Below, in pieces: positions 55,507-64,000 of a DNA stretch of 64,000 bases; the stretch's first letter is position 1, and each line of letters opens with the position of its first letter. The position numbers were made by a program, and so were the translations under genes. Below the pieces are notes generated by a model. The model was not told the origin of the DNA. It made no database searches and saw only the letters and a list, made by a program, of their open reading frames with translations. Origin of the DNA: Paramarasmius palmivorus (lineage: Eukaryota > Basidiomycota > Agaricomycetes > Agaricales > Marasmiaceae); assembly GCA_037176845.1 (NCBI GenBank), contig JAYKXP010000010.1, positions 434,001 through 498,000 on the forward strand, written 5' to 3'.

Positions 55507-58500
55507 TTAGAACTTCCAATCCTCGTCAACCTCCATAGCCCAGGGGACTAAAGACAACTATCAGTAAAGAGCAGGTCTTGAAGGGACCAAAAGCTCACAT
55601 TTGACTTGCAGCGTCTTTGAGAATAGTTTCTCAATGGGAACATCGTGTATCTTACACCAAGCCGACGTAATACTGCAAATAATTGAGTACGCAAATCGGT
55701 AGCGAAACGAGCAGACATACCGTGGATCCAAATAGTTAATTTTACTGAGATGGAATGTCAGTAAGAAATACAATGTACACAACGAGAAATCGAACCTAGT
55801 GCTCAGAGCAACCTCCTTGCCCTCGTCTCGGTCTACCATTTGCAGCTTGAACGTCTTGATCCTTTCCGTCATTTTGTCTATCTGTTCGATGAGTTTTTCG
55901 GGCGTCTTCCTAGTGCTCGCTTTTGATTTTCCGCGTTCCTTGGCTAGTTGTTTGAAATCTTCCTCTATAGCTTCTAGCTTCTCCTTGAGCACAGAGTCGG
56001 GATTAGGCTTATTGCCATCCTCCACGAGCTTCTCATTATCCTTCGCAAACTTCTTCTCCGCTTTTTCGATCGCGGTTGCCTTCAGCTGTTCCTCGTGTTC
56101 GACGACCCAGTCGTCATCAATATCCGATTCATCCTCCTTGTACTTGTTGTTTTTCTTGTACTTGGCATCGAGGCCGAACAGTTGATGGCGAAGCTTCATG
56201 CGGTCGTATTTCAAAGCTTTGTACTATTTGATGTCAGCGCCCGTAATCAGCGAGCGGTTGATGATCAGAATGTTACCTTGTAGGTCATCTTCTGCATTGA
56301 CTGATCATGGGTCTTGGGAACACTCCTTTGATGGTTACAGAGGATGGCGACCAGACGATTAGCTTTGTTATATGCATTGAGCTTCTCCTGCAGAGAAGCG
56401 CCCTCGAGACTTGTCTCGTCCAAAAGGGTCTGGAATGTGTGCGACGCGTTGTATGTACGGAAGACCTTGGCAGTGAGACCCTTCATTTCGGAATTGAGGT
56501 GCTTGTTCAATCCCGCAGTCTACGGTGCGGCGTGAGATGCTGGACCAATGAAACTGGAGCAAGGAACATACATTGACTCTGTCGAACAAGTTGTCATCGT
56601 CGTTCTTGTTCTCCTTGAAGATCTTGATGTTCTTGAATACCTGAGCATCGATGGCAACTCGGTTGTAGTATCGAATTGAATCCTTTCCCAGGAAATCGAA
56701 GATAACGAAATTCGGAGGCTCGAGGGTGACGTGTTCGCATCTCAGCGAACAACAGCCTACGGTATCCGCCTCGTCTTCGCCCTTCTCGTTACCGGCACGA
56801 AGAGCCAGTTTATCGATAAAGTACATGGCGGTAGCTCGCTGGCGTTCGGCCATGACCTTGGACTTCAGATCGACAGTGTAGTTCTGACGGATTCGGTCGA
56901 CGTGTTTCTGAAGAGTATAAGCATGAGACGGACGCCAACGGTTAGAGTAAATAACCAACCTTGAGCTCTCTGGCCTTCTCGAACTTAGCCATATCACTCT
57001 GGCCTTTGAGCGAACTGCCAGCGGCTAGGAAAACATACTTATGAGACTGGTTGATGTTTTCCGTCCAGGTGGCGAGCCACGTAACTGTGTTATCGTGCTG
57101 GATCGCCTTCCATTTCCCGGGAATGTTTGGAATCGGAGTTGGTGCATCTTTCCCGATGTTAAGGGTAATGTCCTCGGGATAAACACGGTACTAACAAGAA
57201 TTCAACAAAGCGTGAAAATCCAATAACGATGAACAATCACCTTCAAGGAACCTTTCTTCGGGTGCTCACCGCGACCTCTGAATAGGCCCGGGGGTTCCAC
57301 TCTAAAGTTCCCAACCTTTTCTTTCCGCCCATCAAGGACACAATGCGTGTACTTGGCCTCCGCCTCGTCCTTCTTTTTCTTGAGCTCCTTTTTTTCGGCG
57401 GACGTCATTGCCTTCTTCTTCGCTTTCTCGGCTTCGAAATATTCAAACATAGGACGGAAGTCGCACTTTTCGAAATCAACAACCTTGATGCCATTGCGCT
57501 ATCGAGCATGAGATTAGTGACGGCACTTACGAGTGACATCGGGTACGTACAGGGGGGTGGTCTTTCAACACCTTTTTCCAGTCGTCGAAGAAATTTTTGT
57601 TGAAAGTTGCATCCTGAGCGTGGTCGCTTTCGATAAGGGCGGCATAGAAACCAGCAACTTCTTCTGAAGCTGGTGGTAGATCTAGCACTTTGCCTTTGAC
57701 GAGTCAGTACTACGTCCGGGGAACTGAGTAATGAACATACCATCATACTTCATCTTCACGTTAGATGGTAAGGGCTCGTATGGCGGAGGGAAATAGACGC
57801 CGTTGTGCTCTAACGTTGTCCATTTTACACTATTATCCTCTGTAGCATTGGTTTCCCACCACTTGTAGACCTCCTCCTCATCTTCTTCCTCTTTCTTCTT
57901 CTTGCCCTTGCCTTTCGTCGGAGAGCTGGTCTCTGCTTCCTTCTTAACCTTGGATGCCCGCTTCTTGGGCTTCGGCGTATCTGAATCAGATGCGTCTTCT
58001 TCTTTCTTCACCCTCTTCGCCGGAGCCTTCTTCGCTGCAGCCTTCTTCGTGAGAGGTTTGTCGTCCTCAGAGGATTCCGCGTCACTTTCGGCCTTGACTT
58101 TACGTTTTCGAGCAGGCTTGCTAGGAGCCTCGTCCGAGTCTTCATTCTTGATCTTCTTACGCGGCGGTTTCCTGGAAGGTTTCTTCTCCTCAACCTCTTC
58201 TTCCTCATCGCTAGACTCTTTCTTAATGGTAGAGCGTCTAGCTGTACCATTACGCTTCGGTTTGGAAGCGGGCACCGTGGTGGAATCTGCTGCGCCTGGC
58301 ATGTAGACAGCTGCTGAGGTGGACTGTTTGGGCGGAGACGACGCCAGGGGTGTATCGTCTTCACTGGAACCATCTGATGCGACGACCTTCTTGCGCTTCA
58401 GGTTCTGGCGAGGTGGAATGACACTACCAGACTTTGTGGTAGCTTGGGACTAAGTTGTGAGAATAAACACATGGGTCCAGTAAGCGATATGCCATATGGT

Positions 58501-58671
58501 TAAAGTTGAGAAAAGACATACCAGAGGCAAATCGTCGTCGTCGTCGTCCATGTCCACGTCGTCGTTTGGCCTAGTTTTCCCATTGATGTGGCCGTTGACA
58601 GCAGCACCTTTTGCAGGGCTCGAGGCTGCTAGGGGAAGGTCGTCGTCGGAAAAGTACTTGTCGCCAGACAT
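55507..58671 (-). CDS. TOP1: DNA topoisomerase I (type IB)
   Basis: Nuclear enzyme that relaxes supercoils through a 3'-phosphotyrosine intermediate. The start at 58671 gives [20 protein letters not shown], then a long charged N-terminus packed with nuclear-localisation-like Lys runs. The core begins [22 protein letters not shown]; motifs include [51 protein letters not shown] (catalytic Arg), [20 protein letters not shown], and [15 protein letters not shown] (catalytic His region). The C-terminal exon holds the active-site tyrosine in [10 protein letters not shown] coiled linker ([19 protein letters not shown]) joins them. The stop is at 55509-55507. About ten introns; complete, at about 860 residues. 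Divergent from the complex I subunit gene. Confidence 0.96.
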
Positions 58672-58974
58672 AATTTAAGAAAGGATAGCAGAGAATAAAG
58701 AGAATAAATCCAGTGGCTTATAGACGAGTATGAGGAAGAAGAAGAGGTACAAGTTTAACTTGGGCTGTGAATTCGGGGTAATGATGGACTTAGCCAGGGA
58801 ATGCACTGGACCAAGCCAACGAATTAAGAACCGGCCCTAAAGTGTCACACGCATGTCACAGAGCCTGGCGTCTTACGGCAATTCCAGGTCAAGTCAGTTC
58901 TCCCAGTTACCCAAAGTTGTTTTCCTCTTTCATCTTGCCAGAACCTTCTTCTGACCACCTTCCTTTGTTCAGCC
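58672..58974. promoter_or_regulatory. Divergent promoter region, TOP1/NDUFB3
   Basis: 303 bp separate the divergent start codons. Purine-rich runs (GAGAATAAAGAGAATAAAT and GAGGAAGAAGAAGAGG, 58691-58750) stand next to the TOP1 start and a CTTTC/CTTCTT-rich stretch next to the complex I gene. No ORF of note. Confidence 0.4.
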
Positions 58975-59175
58975 ATGTCCAATCTGCCACTCTTCCGGGA
59001 CCCTTGGGCAAAACGTGAGGCCTGGCGCCAAAGTCCATTGTTCTCAAAAACAACTGTGCTCCGCAACATGTTCCCAGGATTCGGGATTGCTGTTGTCGCC
59101 TTTACTGCATATGTGATTGCGGACAACGTGTACCAGAAGAGCAGCAAGAAGCCGGATGACTCTCACCACCACTAG
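58975..59175 (+). CDS. NADH:ubiquinone oxidoreductase B12 subunit (NDUFB3-like)
   Basis: A single-exon gene of 66 codons. The sequence MSNLPLFRDPWAKREAWRQS has the DPWAKREAWR motif of the B12 accessory subunit of respiratory complex I, followed by PLFSKTTVLRNMFPGFGIA and a single transmembrane helix (GIAVVAFTAYVIADNVY). It ends DDSHHH. Animal B12 subunits carry methylated histidines near the N-terminus; here the histidines lie at the C-terminus. Length and motif make this a confident assignment despite the small size. Its promoter region is shared with TOP1. Confidence 0.9.
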   Translation: MSNLPLFRDPWAKREAWRQSPLFSKTTVLRNMFPGFGIAVVAFTAYVIADNVYQKSSKKPDDSHHH

Positions 59176-59424
59176 GTGCGTCATCTTCATTTGACCTTCA
59201 TTCCATATCTTGAGAGTGTGATTTGACAGAACGCAGGAGTGATTTCGGTCGGTCGGCAAAGAACGGCGCCCATGTACATAGACGCGGAAAAGCAATCCAC
59301 GCATATAAATATCACACCGAGGAGATCGAATTTGTCCGCACAGTCTCAAGAGATCGCACTATGTACCAGACTACATACCAATTAGCTTGAGCACAGCACA
59401 CATCGACACTGCGTCTCTAGGCTT

Positions 59425-59826
59425 CCATCCATCATACCGAAGTCTCCGTACTTCCCCGATATCATGCTCTCTTCCATGATCCCCGGGAGTGTGCCGTGGG
59501 TCTTCAGCCCGTTCACGACGGGAAGGCTTTGACGCCGAGGGCGAGGCTAGCGCTGAACGCTCCACAATATGCTAGTGATGCTATCAAACTGCTTTAGTCT
59601 CAAAAGCTACGATGCATATCAAGCGAACGGTCGAGCGATATCAAGTCTGCCTAGGGGAGACTAAGTGAGCCCCATCTGCCGACCCTAATACTTGAGAACC
59701 CAGACTTATACATCCGACACTTTACCCTTAATCCGAATCGTCCTGAACTCCTATACGTTCCTGTGTCCTCTCCTTCAGCAGAGTGTATATTCATGGGCGG
59801 AGTATCATCGCCAGATTCAGTGACTA
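59425..59826 (-). pseudogene. Decayed partial tandem copy of the HAD-terpene cyclase 3' end
   Basis: This stretch aligns by eye with the 3' end of the intact gene at 59942-60390. Matching blocks: TACCGAAGTCTCCGTACTTC against the gene's stop-codon region; GGAAGGCTTTGACG…GGCTAGCGCTGA against GCAAGGTTTTGGCG…AGCTAGCGCTGG; AGTGAGCCCC…GACTTATACATCC against AGTGAGCCC…ATTTATACATCC; and CCTCTCCTTCAGCAG in both. Indels and substitutions destroy the reading frame, and an internal block of about 100 bp is missing. Many differences are C-to-T or G-to-A. No start or HAD part is present. It is therefore a truncated, dead duplicate lying between NDUFB3 and the intact gene. Confidence 0.75.
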
Positions 59827-59941
59827 ACTAAGAAAGATTAAATATCGAGCACCCATGCGTCTACTACAAGCACATTACAATTACGAAATGGCCCTCTATA
59901 TTCATACACATTCTCCATATCCATATCCTCACCTTCACCTG

Positions 59942-61681
59942 TCATACTGAAGCCTCCGCACTCCCCCAATGCCATATTCTCTGCCACGATTCTCGCCACG
60001 AGCTAGTCCGCCGATGTTTAGCTGAGCTGTCGGTCGGTCCACTACGGCAAGGTTTTGGCGGAAGGGATGAAGCTAGCGCTGGTGGCATGAATTGGGATTG
60101 CTGCTCAATCGCTTTGATTGCGAAAGCTGTAGTGAGCCCTCGATTGTTGACCTTGATGCCCGAAGACCCATATTTATACATCCAGCCGTCCGCCCACGAT
60201 CCGTCTTCGCATTGCAGCGTCAGCAAAGCCTGGTAATCGACTTCGTTGCCAATTCCCATAGATAGGCAGGCGAGAACGCGCATTGCGAGTTGTAACGGAT
60301 CCCCTTGAGCGCCTACACGCTCCTGTAACCTCTCCTTCAGCAGGGACTTTACGTCCGCATGCAGGGCATCGTCTCCAGATTTCTCCAGCGTCCGACTGAG
60401 GAAGTACAGGAAGCATTCAGGAGTCTCGTAGTATCTCGTCCCATCCAAGTAGGCTCGATGGTAGAGAACCTCTCGGACCCAACGCAGTGTTTCGTGTAGC
60501 TGGTGTCCTCGATTGTATGAATAGAAAAGGCTTAACACGTTGACGCAAACAACGGGGTCGAAACGGGGTCGAGTATGGTCAAAATAGGTCTATATCTTCA
60601 AGTCAGTTACCGTAACAACTAGGTATGAAATCGACACTGACCTGCACAATCCCATCCGTATTGACGAACTCCAGCATTTTATCCATTACTTGGACCACCG
60701 CTGACGTATCCCGTTTTATGATGGTGAGGCCTAGCGCCGTTGTATCTAGGTCGAAGGGAAACTCGCTCGTTGTTAGCTGTCCCTTCTCTGTCGGAATAGT
60801 GAGCATTCAATACGCCAAAGGTAACATTGCCGTCCACCTTGAAAGAAATTCCACATTGGCTGAGAATCATCCTTTAGGTTGATGAGACCCCTACGAACAC
60901 AAGTTGATCAATCATACGACGAAAGTCAAGTTTAATACCATGCTTACCTGTTTTGGGTCAACTCTAATATTAGTAGCTGCGAAAAGTTTTCGCTAAATAC
61001 GACGCCAGTATCCGTTATTGAGTCCAGTCGTCCTGCATTGCTCTCTAGAAAAAGCCTACCCCTTCCTACAGGATCACCAACGACGTTGTTCAAAAGCACC
61101 CGTCGCAGCTCCTCCATCCCACGAAACACTACGCCAGTAAAACCCAATGAACGCGCAGACAGTACGTTCTCAAGCTTGTCGTCGATGAAGATAGCACTCG
61201 CCGGGTCAATGCCTGTCTGCTGAAGAACGTGGCGATAGAATCCTAAATTTGGCTTTCGTTCTCCAACCAATCCAGACGCAAAAACTTCGTCGAAAATCGA
61301 CCAGTCGACTGGCCGTGTACGGAGGAATTCGTAGTCAGGTTGCGAAATGTTAGACATGGCGTAGACCTTGAGCTGGCCCTTGGACTGCTCCTTCAAAGAG
61401 CGAATTAAACCGACGAGCTCGTCGTTGGCAGTCAACGAGTTACGAGCGTCGCGCAACGCGTTTCGTATTTCTTCGGCACGGAAAGAGAATTGGTCTTCTA
61501 GTTGACTGTAGCACTCTGTTTCCGTGAGTCGACCACACTCGTAGGTGAACCATATGTGGCTGGTAAGGATGGCACGTAGTTTCTCCGGTGGGATGCTTGT
61601 CGTGGTGTTGGACGACCAGGAGAAGAGAACGTCGCCGAGGTCGAATACCAGTGTGTCGATTTTGGGATTGGAGGGTATCAT
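59942..61681 (-). CDS. HAD-class II terpene cyclase fusion (drimane-type sesquiterpene synthase)
   Basis: The start at 61681 (MIPSNPKIDTLVFDLGDVLF) begins a HAD-like domain: motif I FDLGDVLFSW, motif II YAMSNISQPDY, motif III GERKPNLGFYRHVLQ and motif IV AIFIDDKLENVLSA (about residues 1-235). Introns at about 60950-60895 and the 50-nt one before ATLTTSE-type sequence join NRGLINLKDDSQPMWNFFQ to EKGQLTTSEFPFDLDTTALG. DLDTT is the DxDTT acid motif of class II (protonation-initiated) terpene cyclases; CEDGSWADGWMYKYGSSG and NNRGLTTAFAIKAIE complete a terpene-cyclase alpha-barrel. This layout matches AstC of Aspergillus and related HAD-type cyclases that turn farnesyl diphosphate into drimanyl or albicanyl products, with the HAD domain removing phosphate. 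The exact product cannot be read from sequence. A decayed partial copy lies downstream. Confidence 0.85.
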
Positions 61682-62302
61682 TGTAGCAAACTCGAGTTGA
61701 AGCAGGGATTGGGATGGAGTGGGTTCACTTTGTGACGAGAATTTTATACTTCTATTCGCGTTCGATATCAGTAAACATAATCTCGGAACTTTAGGAACGC
61801 CCACAGTCCGCCACAATTTTCTGTGAACACAGCGTGGCATTGAAGAAGCCTCGGCGTCACGTATTATCTCCTGCTGGAATTCTTGCGGTAACTTCGGAGT
61901 GCATTGATAGATCCTAAAGAGGCTCGAAGTACTAGTCTTGCAGCGGATGCACGGATCCCTACACCATATGGCTTAGTACAGACACTTCAAACAAGTACTG
62001 GGGCAACATGTACACTTTGGGAGTTGAGATTGGATGCTGTTCACCGACAATGACCGATCTCCCTGGCCACTCGTCGAGAATAGACAAAAAAGCGCTGGAA
62101 TGTCTTCTCTGAAAAGTCTTGCTCCAGTTGCATCGTGTTCGGCAAGGAGCGACCAGGTGATGGTGAAAAGGAAGGAGCTTGCCGTAAAAACAACGCGGCT
62201 CAAAATTAACTGACATCGGAAGCATAACCACCATATGGCTGACTTCATCAACCAGAGTTTTGACGCTTTTTTCTGATACACAACTGTAATGCATTGGGTC
62301 TA
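61682..62302. other. Intergenic region upstream of the terpene cyclase
   Basis: About 620 bp between the cyclase start and the threonine deaminase stop, both on the minus strand. An in-frame upstream extension of the cyclase (to 61840) is open but lies before the normal family start. Two overlapping minus-strand ORFs in different frames (61959-62294 and 61973-62281) match nothing. The cyclase promoter must be here; no clear TATA box is seen. Confidence 0.4.
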
Positions 62303-64000
62303 CTACACAGGCCCATGCAGGTATCGTTTGTATACAGGATTATCAGTTTCTTCGATATACGTATAATTGAGTTCCTTCAAAAACTCGTCAAACAGACCAT
62401 AGTCGTCTGGTGGTACCTGAATACCAGCAAGAATCTTTCCAAGGTCTAACAAACATGGGAAAATCAGGACCCACTAAAGTCGACAGGGAAATCTGGCCTT
62501 ACCGGCTCCATGGTTTCGGTAGTGGAACATGGAAATGTTCCAGTGTTTCTGTTTCTGTATTCCCAACAGGAAATTTCGAAGGGCATTAGGCCTCTCAGGG
62601 AATTCTACAGATGTCACAATGAGGCAAGGGTCCACTAGCTAATTAAATGTTCACTGACCGAAACGGAAAACGCGCTCATTTGGTACGAATTGGGAGCCGC
62701 CTATCATGTACCTTGCATGGCTTTTGGCCAATTCGTTATCACTGACATCGTGTCCTTTCATGTCATTTTCTGCTAGAGACTTGAGGAGATTGTCGATTTC
62801 AGCCTTTCTATTTGTGGATTCAAGCTTGAACGAAAACAGTAGGTGGGCTCGGTCAGGTGATGAGTAGCTATTGAAGCGGTAAAGGAACTCTGTCACAGGT
62901 CGTGGATGTATGACTGTGTGCAAAGCAACGAAACTGTACAAGTGTCTCAGCCATGTTACGCGTATTAATTCAAGTAGATACTCACCTGCCGGGCCTCTCG
63001 GGTATATCCACACTTATCAAAGCTTCTCGACCCTCACCAAGTTCCGCACGTTCCGCAACAAAACGTAGGCGATCAAAATTCATGTTCGCACCACTGACTA
63101 CCGCGACAAATCTCTTTTGGGCACCGATGAGGTTATTCTCGAGAATATAATGCTTCAAGCCGGCTAGTGCGAGTGCTCCCGAAGGTTCGGTAATAGATCG
63201 TGTTTCTGTAACAGCACTGTTAAATGGAGCCATGAAAGATACGATACAGAAGAACGCCACCTTCAAAGATGTCTTTGATAGCGGCACATATCTCGTCATT
63301 GTCAGTAAGAGTTATCCCATCGAGCAACTCTTTACTGATTCTGAAACACTCGCTCCCGACTATCTTGACAGCCGTACCATCGGCAAATGGTCCAACTTCA
63401 GTGAGCGTAACGCGTTCTCCTTTAGCAAGACTCCTCTTCATAGCATCTCCATCAACGGTCTCGACTCCAATGATCTTGGTTTTAGGACTTCCTATCCTTT
63501 TCACGTATTCGGCTATTCCGGAGACTAGACCGCCACCACCGACAGAAGCAAAGATACCATCGAGGTTTTCAGAGTCGTGAAACTGTTTGAGAATTTCCAT
63601 GCCGACAGTACCCTGCCCTGCAATGACGAATGGGTCATCGTAAGGAGGTACGAAGGCGAGACCATGAAGAGCTGCAAGTCGGGCGCATTCGGCTTTTGCT
63701 TCGTCGAAGTCGGCACCGTGTAAAATGGTTTTGGCACCTAGACGCGCAACATTTCGGACTTTGATAGAGGGTGTACCACTGGGCATAACAATAGTGCATG
63801 GTATCCCCAGATGTGAACCAGATAATGCTACCCCTTGAGCGTGGTTTCCTATAGATGTGCAGGTTAGGTCGGTCAGGTCAACCATGCTGAAAGGACACGC
63901 ACACTAACCAGCGCTACAAGTGATCACCCCCTTCCATCTCTCTTCCTCGGAAAGATTGGCCATGAAGTTGTACGCGCCTCTGATTTTGAAACTGAAAACC
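62303..64000 (-). CDS. ILV1: Threonine deaminase, 3' part (cut by window edge)
   Basis: The PLP enzyme that makes 2-oxobutanoate from threonine, the first step of isoleucine synthesis, in mitochondria. The gene enters from the right edge; the first visible codons read [13 protein letters not shown], with the PLP-binding Lys at 63985-63987. Next come [32 protein letters not shown] (phosphate loop) and [14 protein letters not shown]. Two regulatory ACT-like domains follow ([40 protein letters not shown]), the sites of isoleucine/valine control in fungal enzymes. The stop is at 62305-62303 after YKRYLHGPV. About six introns. The N-terminus with the transit peptide lies outside the window. Confidence 0.94.

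Noticed and set aside
57902..58306. 134-codon plus-strand Phe/Ser-rich ORF
   Set aside because: Antisense shadow of the Lys/Glu-rich N-terminus of topoisomerase I.
61959..62294. Long minus-strand ORFs between the terpene cyclase and ILV1
   Set aside because: Two frames of similar length overlap, neither resembles a family nor shows splice-site logic; likely chance ORFs in a promoter/3' region.

Overview
The window is nuclear DNA from a filamentous basidiomycete, most likely an Agaricomycete. It is packed with protein genes on both strands. Almost every gene is broken by short GT-AG introns of about 45-60 nt. Several families point to Agaricomycetes: an F-box-like protein starting MGQYWELVNLD, a 7-TM DUF6534 protein, and a HAD-terpene cyclase fusion. 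I annotated 29 protein genes plus one decayed gene copy and saw no rRNA, convincing tRNA, intact transposon or CRISPR array. Exon borders come from reading splice sites against known protein families, not from transcripts.

Layout. 0.1-7.1 kb: F-box-like protein (-), mitochondrial ADCK1/Mcp2-type kinase-like protein (-), a protein with the RNase H1 N-terminal (viroplasmin) domain (+), DASH kinetochore subunit Duo1 (-). 7.2-15 kb: DEAD-box helicase Dbp10 (+), queuine tRNA-ribosyltransferase (-), TM9/EMP70 nonaspanin (+). 15-24 kb: mitochondrial TyrRS (-), MetX-like alpha/beta hydrolase (-), ribosomal protein S23 (+), Cyk3-like transglutaminase-fold protein (+), mitochondrial GatB (-), coactivator Sub1/PC4 (-). 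24.3-36.2 kb: one giant HECT ubiquitin ligase of the Tom1/HUWE1 type (+). 36.3-43 kb: quinone-oxidoreductase-like MDR enzyme ending in SKL (-), SANT-domain Rrn5-like protein (-), AMP-forming acyl-CoA ligase (-). 43-44.2 kb is the largest gene-poor stretch. 44.2-49.7 kb: TMEM184/OST-alpha-type membrane protein (+), ataxin-3-like deubiquitinase (+), Atg27 (+). 50.2-58.7 kb: DUF6534 protein (-), CDP-diacylglycerol synthase (-), DNA topoisomerase I (-). 59-64 kb: complex I subunit NDUFB3/B12 (+), a decayed tandem copy and then the intact HAD-class II terpene cyclase gene (-), and the 3' part of threonine deaminase ILV1 (-), which runs off the right edge.

Most genes are housekeeping genes without a shared pathway. 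Loose themes are mitochondrial function (ADCK1, TyrRS, GatB, NDUFB3), ubiquitin (Tom1, ataxin-3) and RNA or ribosome biology (Dbp10, QTRT1, S23, Rrn5-like). Head-to-head pairs share short promoters (Duo1/Dbp10 112 bp; QTRT1/TM9 151 bp; ADCK1/viroplasmin protein 192 bp). The most distinctive locus is the HAD-terpene cyclase at 59.9-61.7 kb, which reads as a drimane-type sesquiterpene synthase with a degenerate partial duplicate beside it and no P450 or other tailoring gene in the window.
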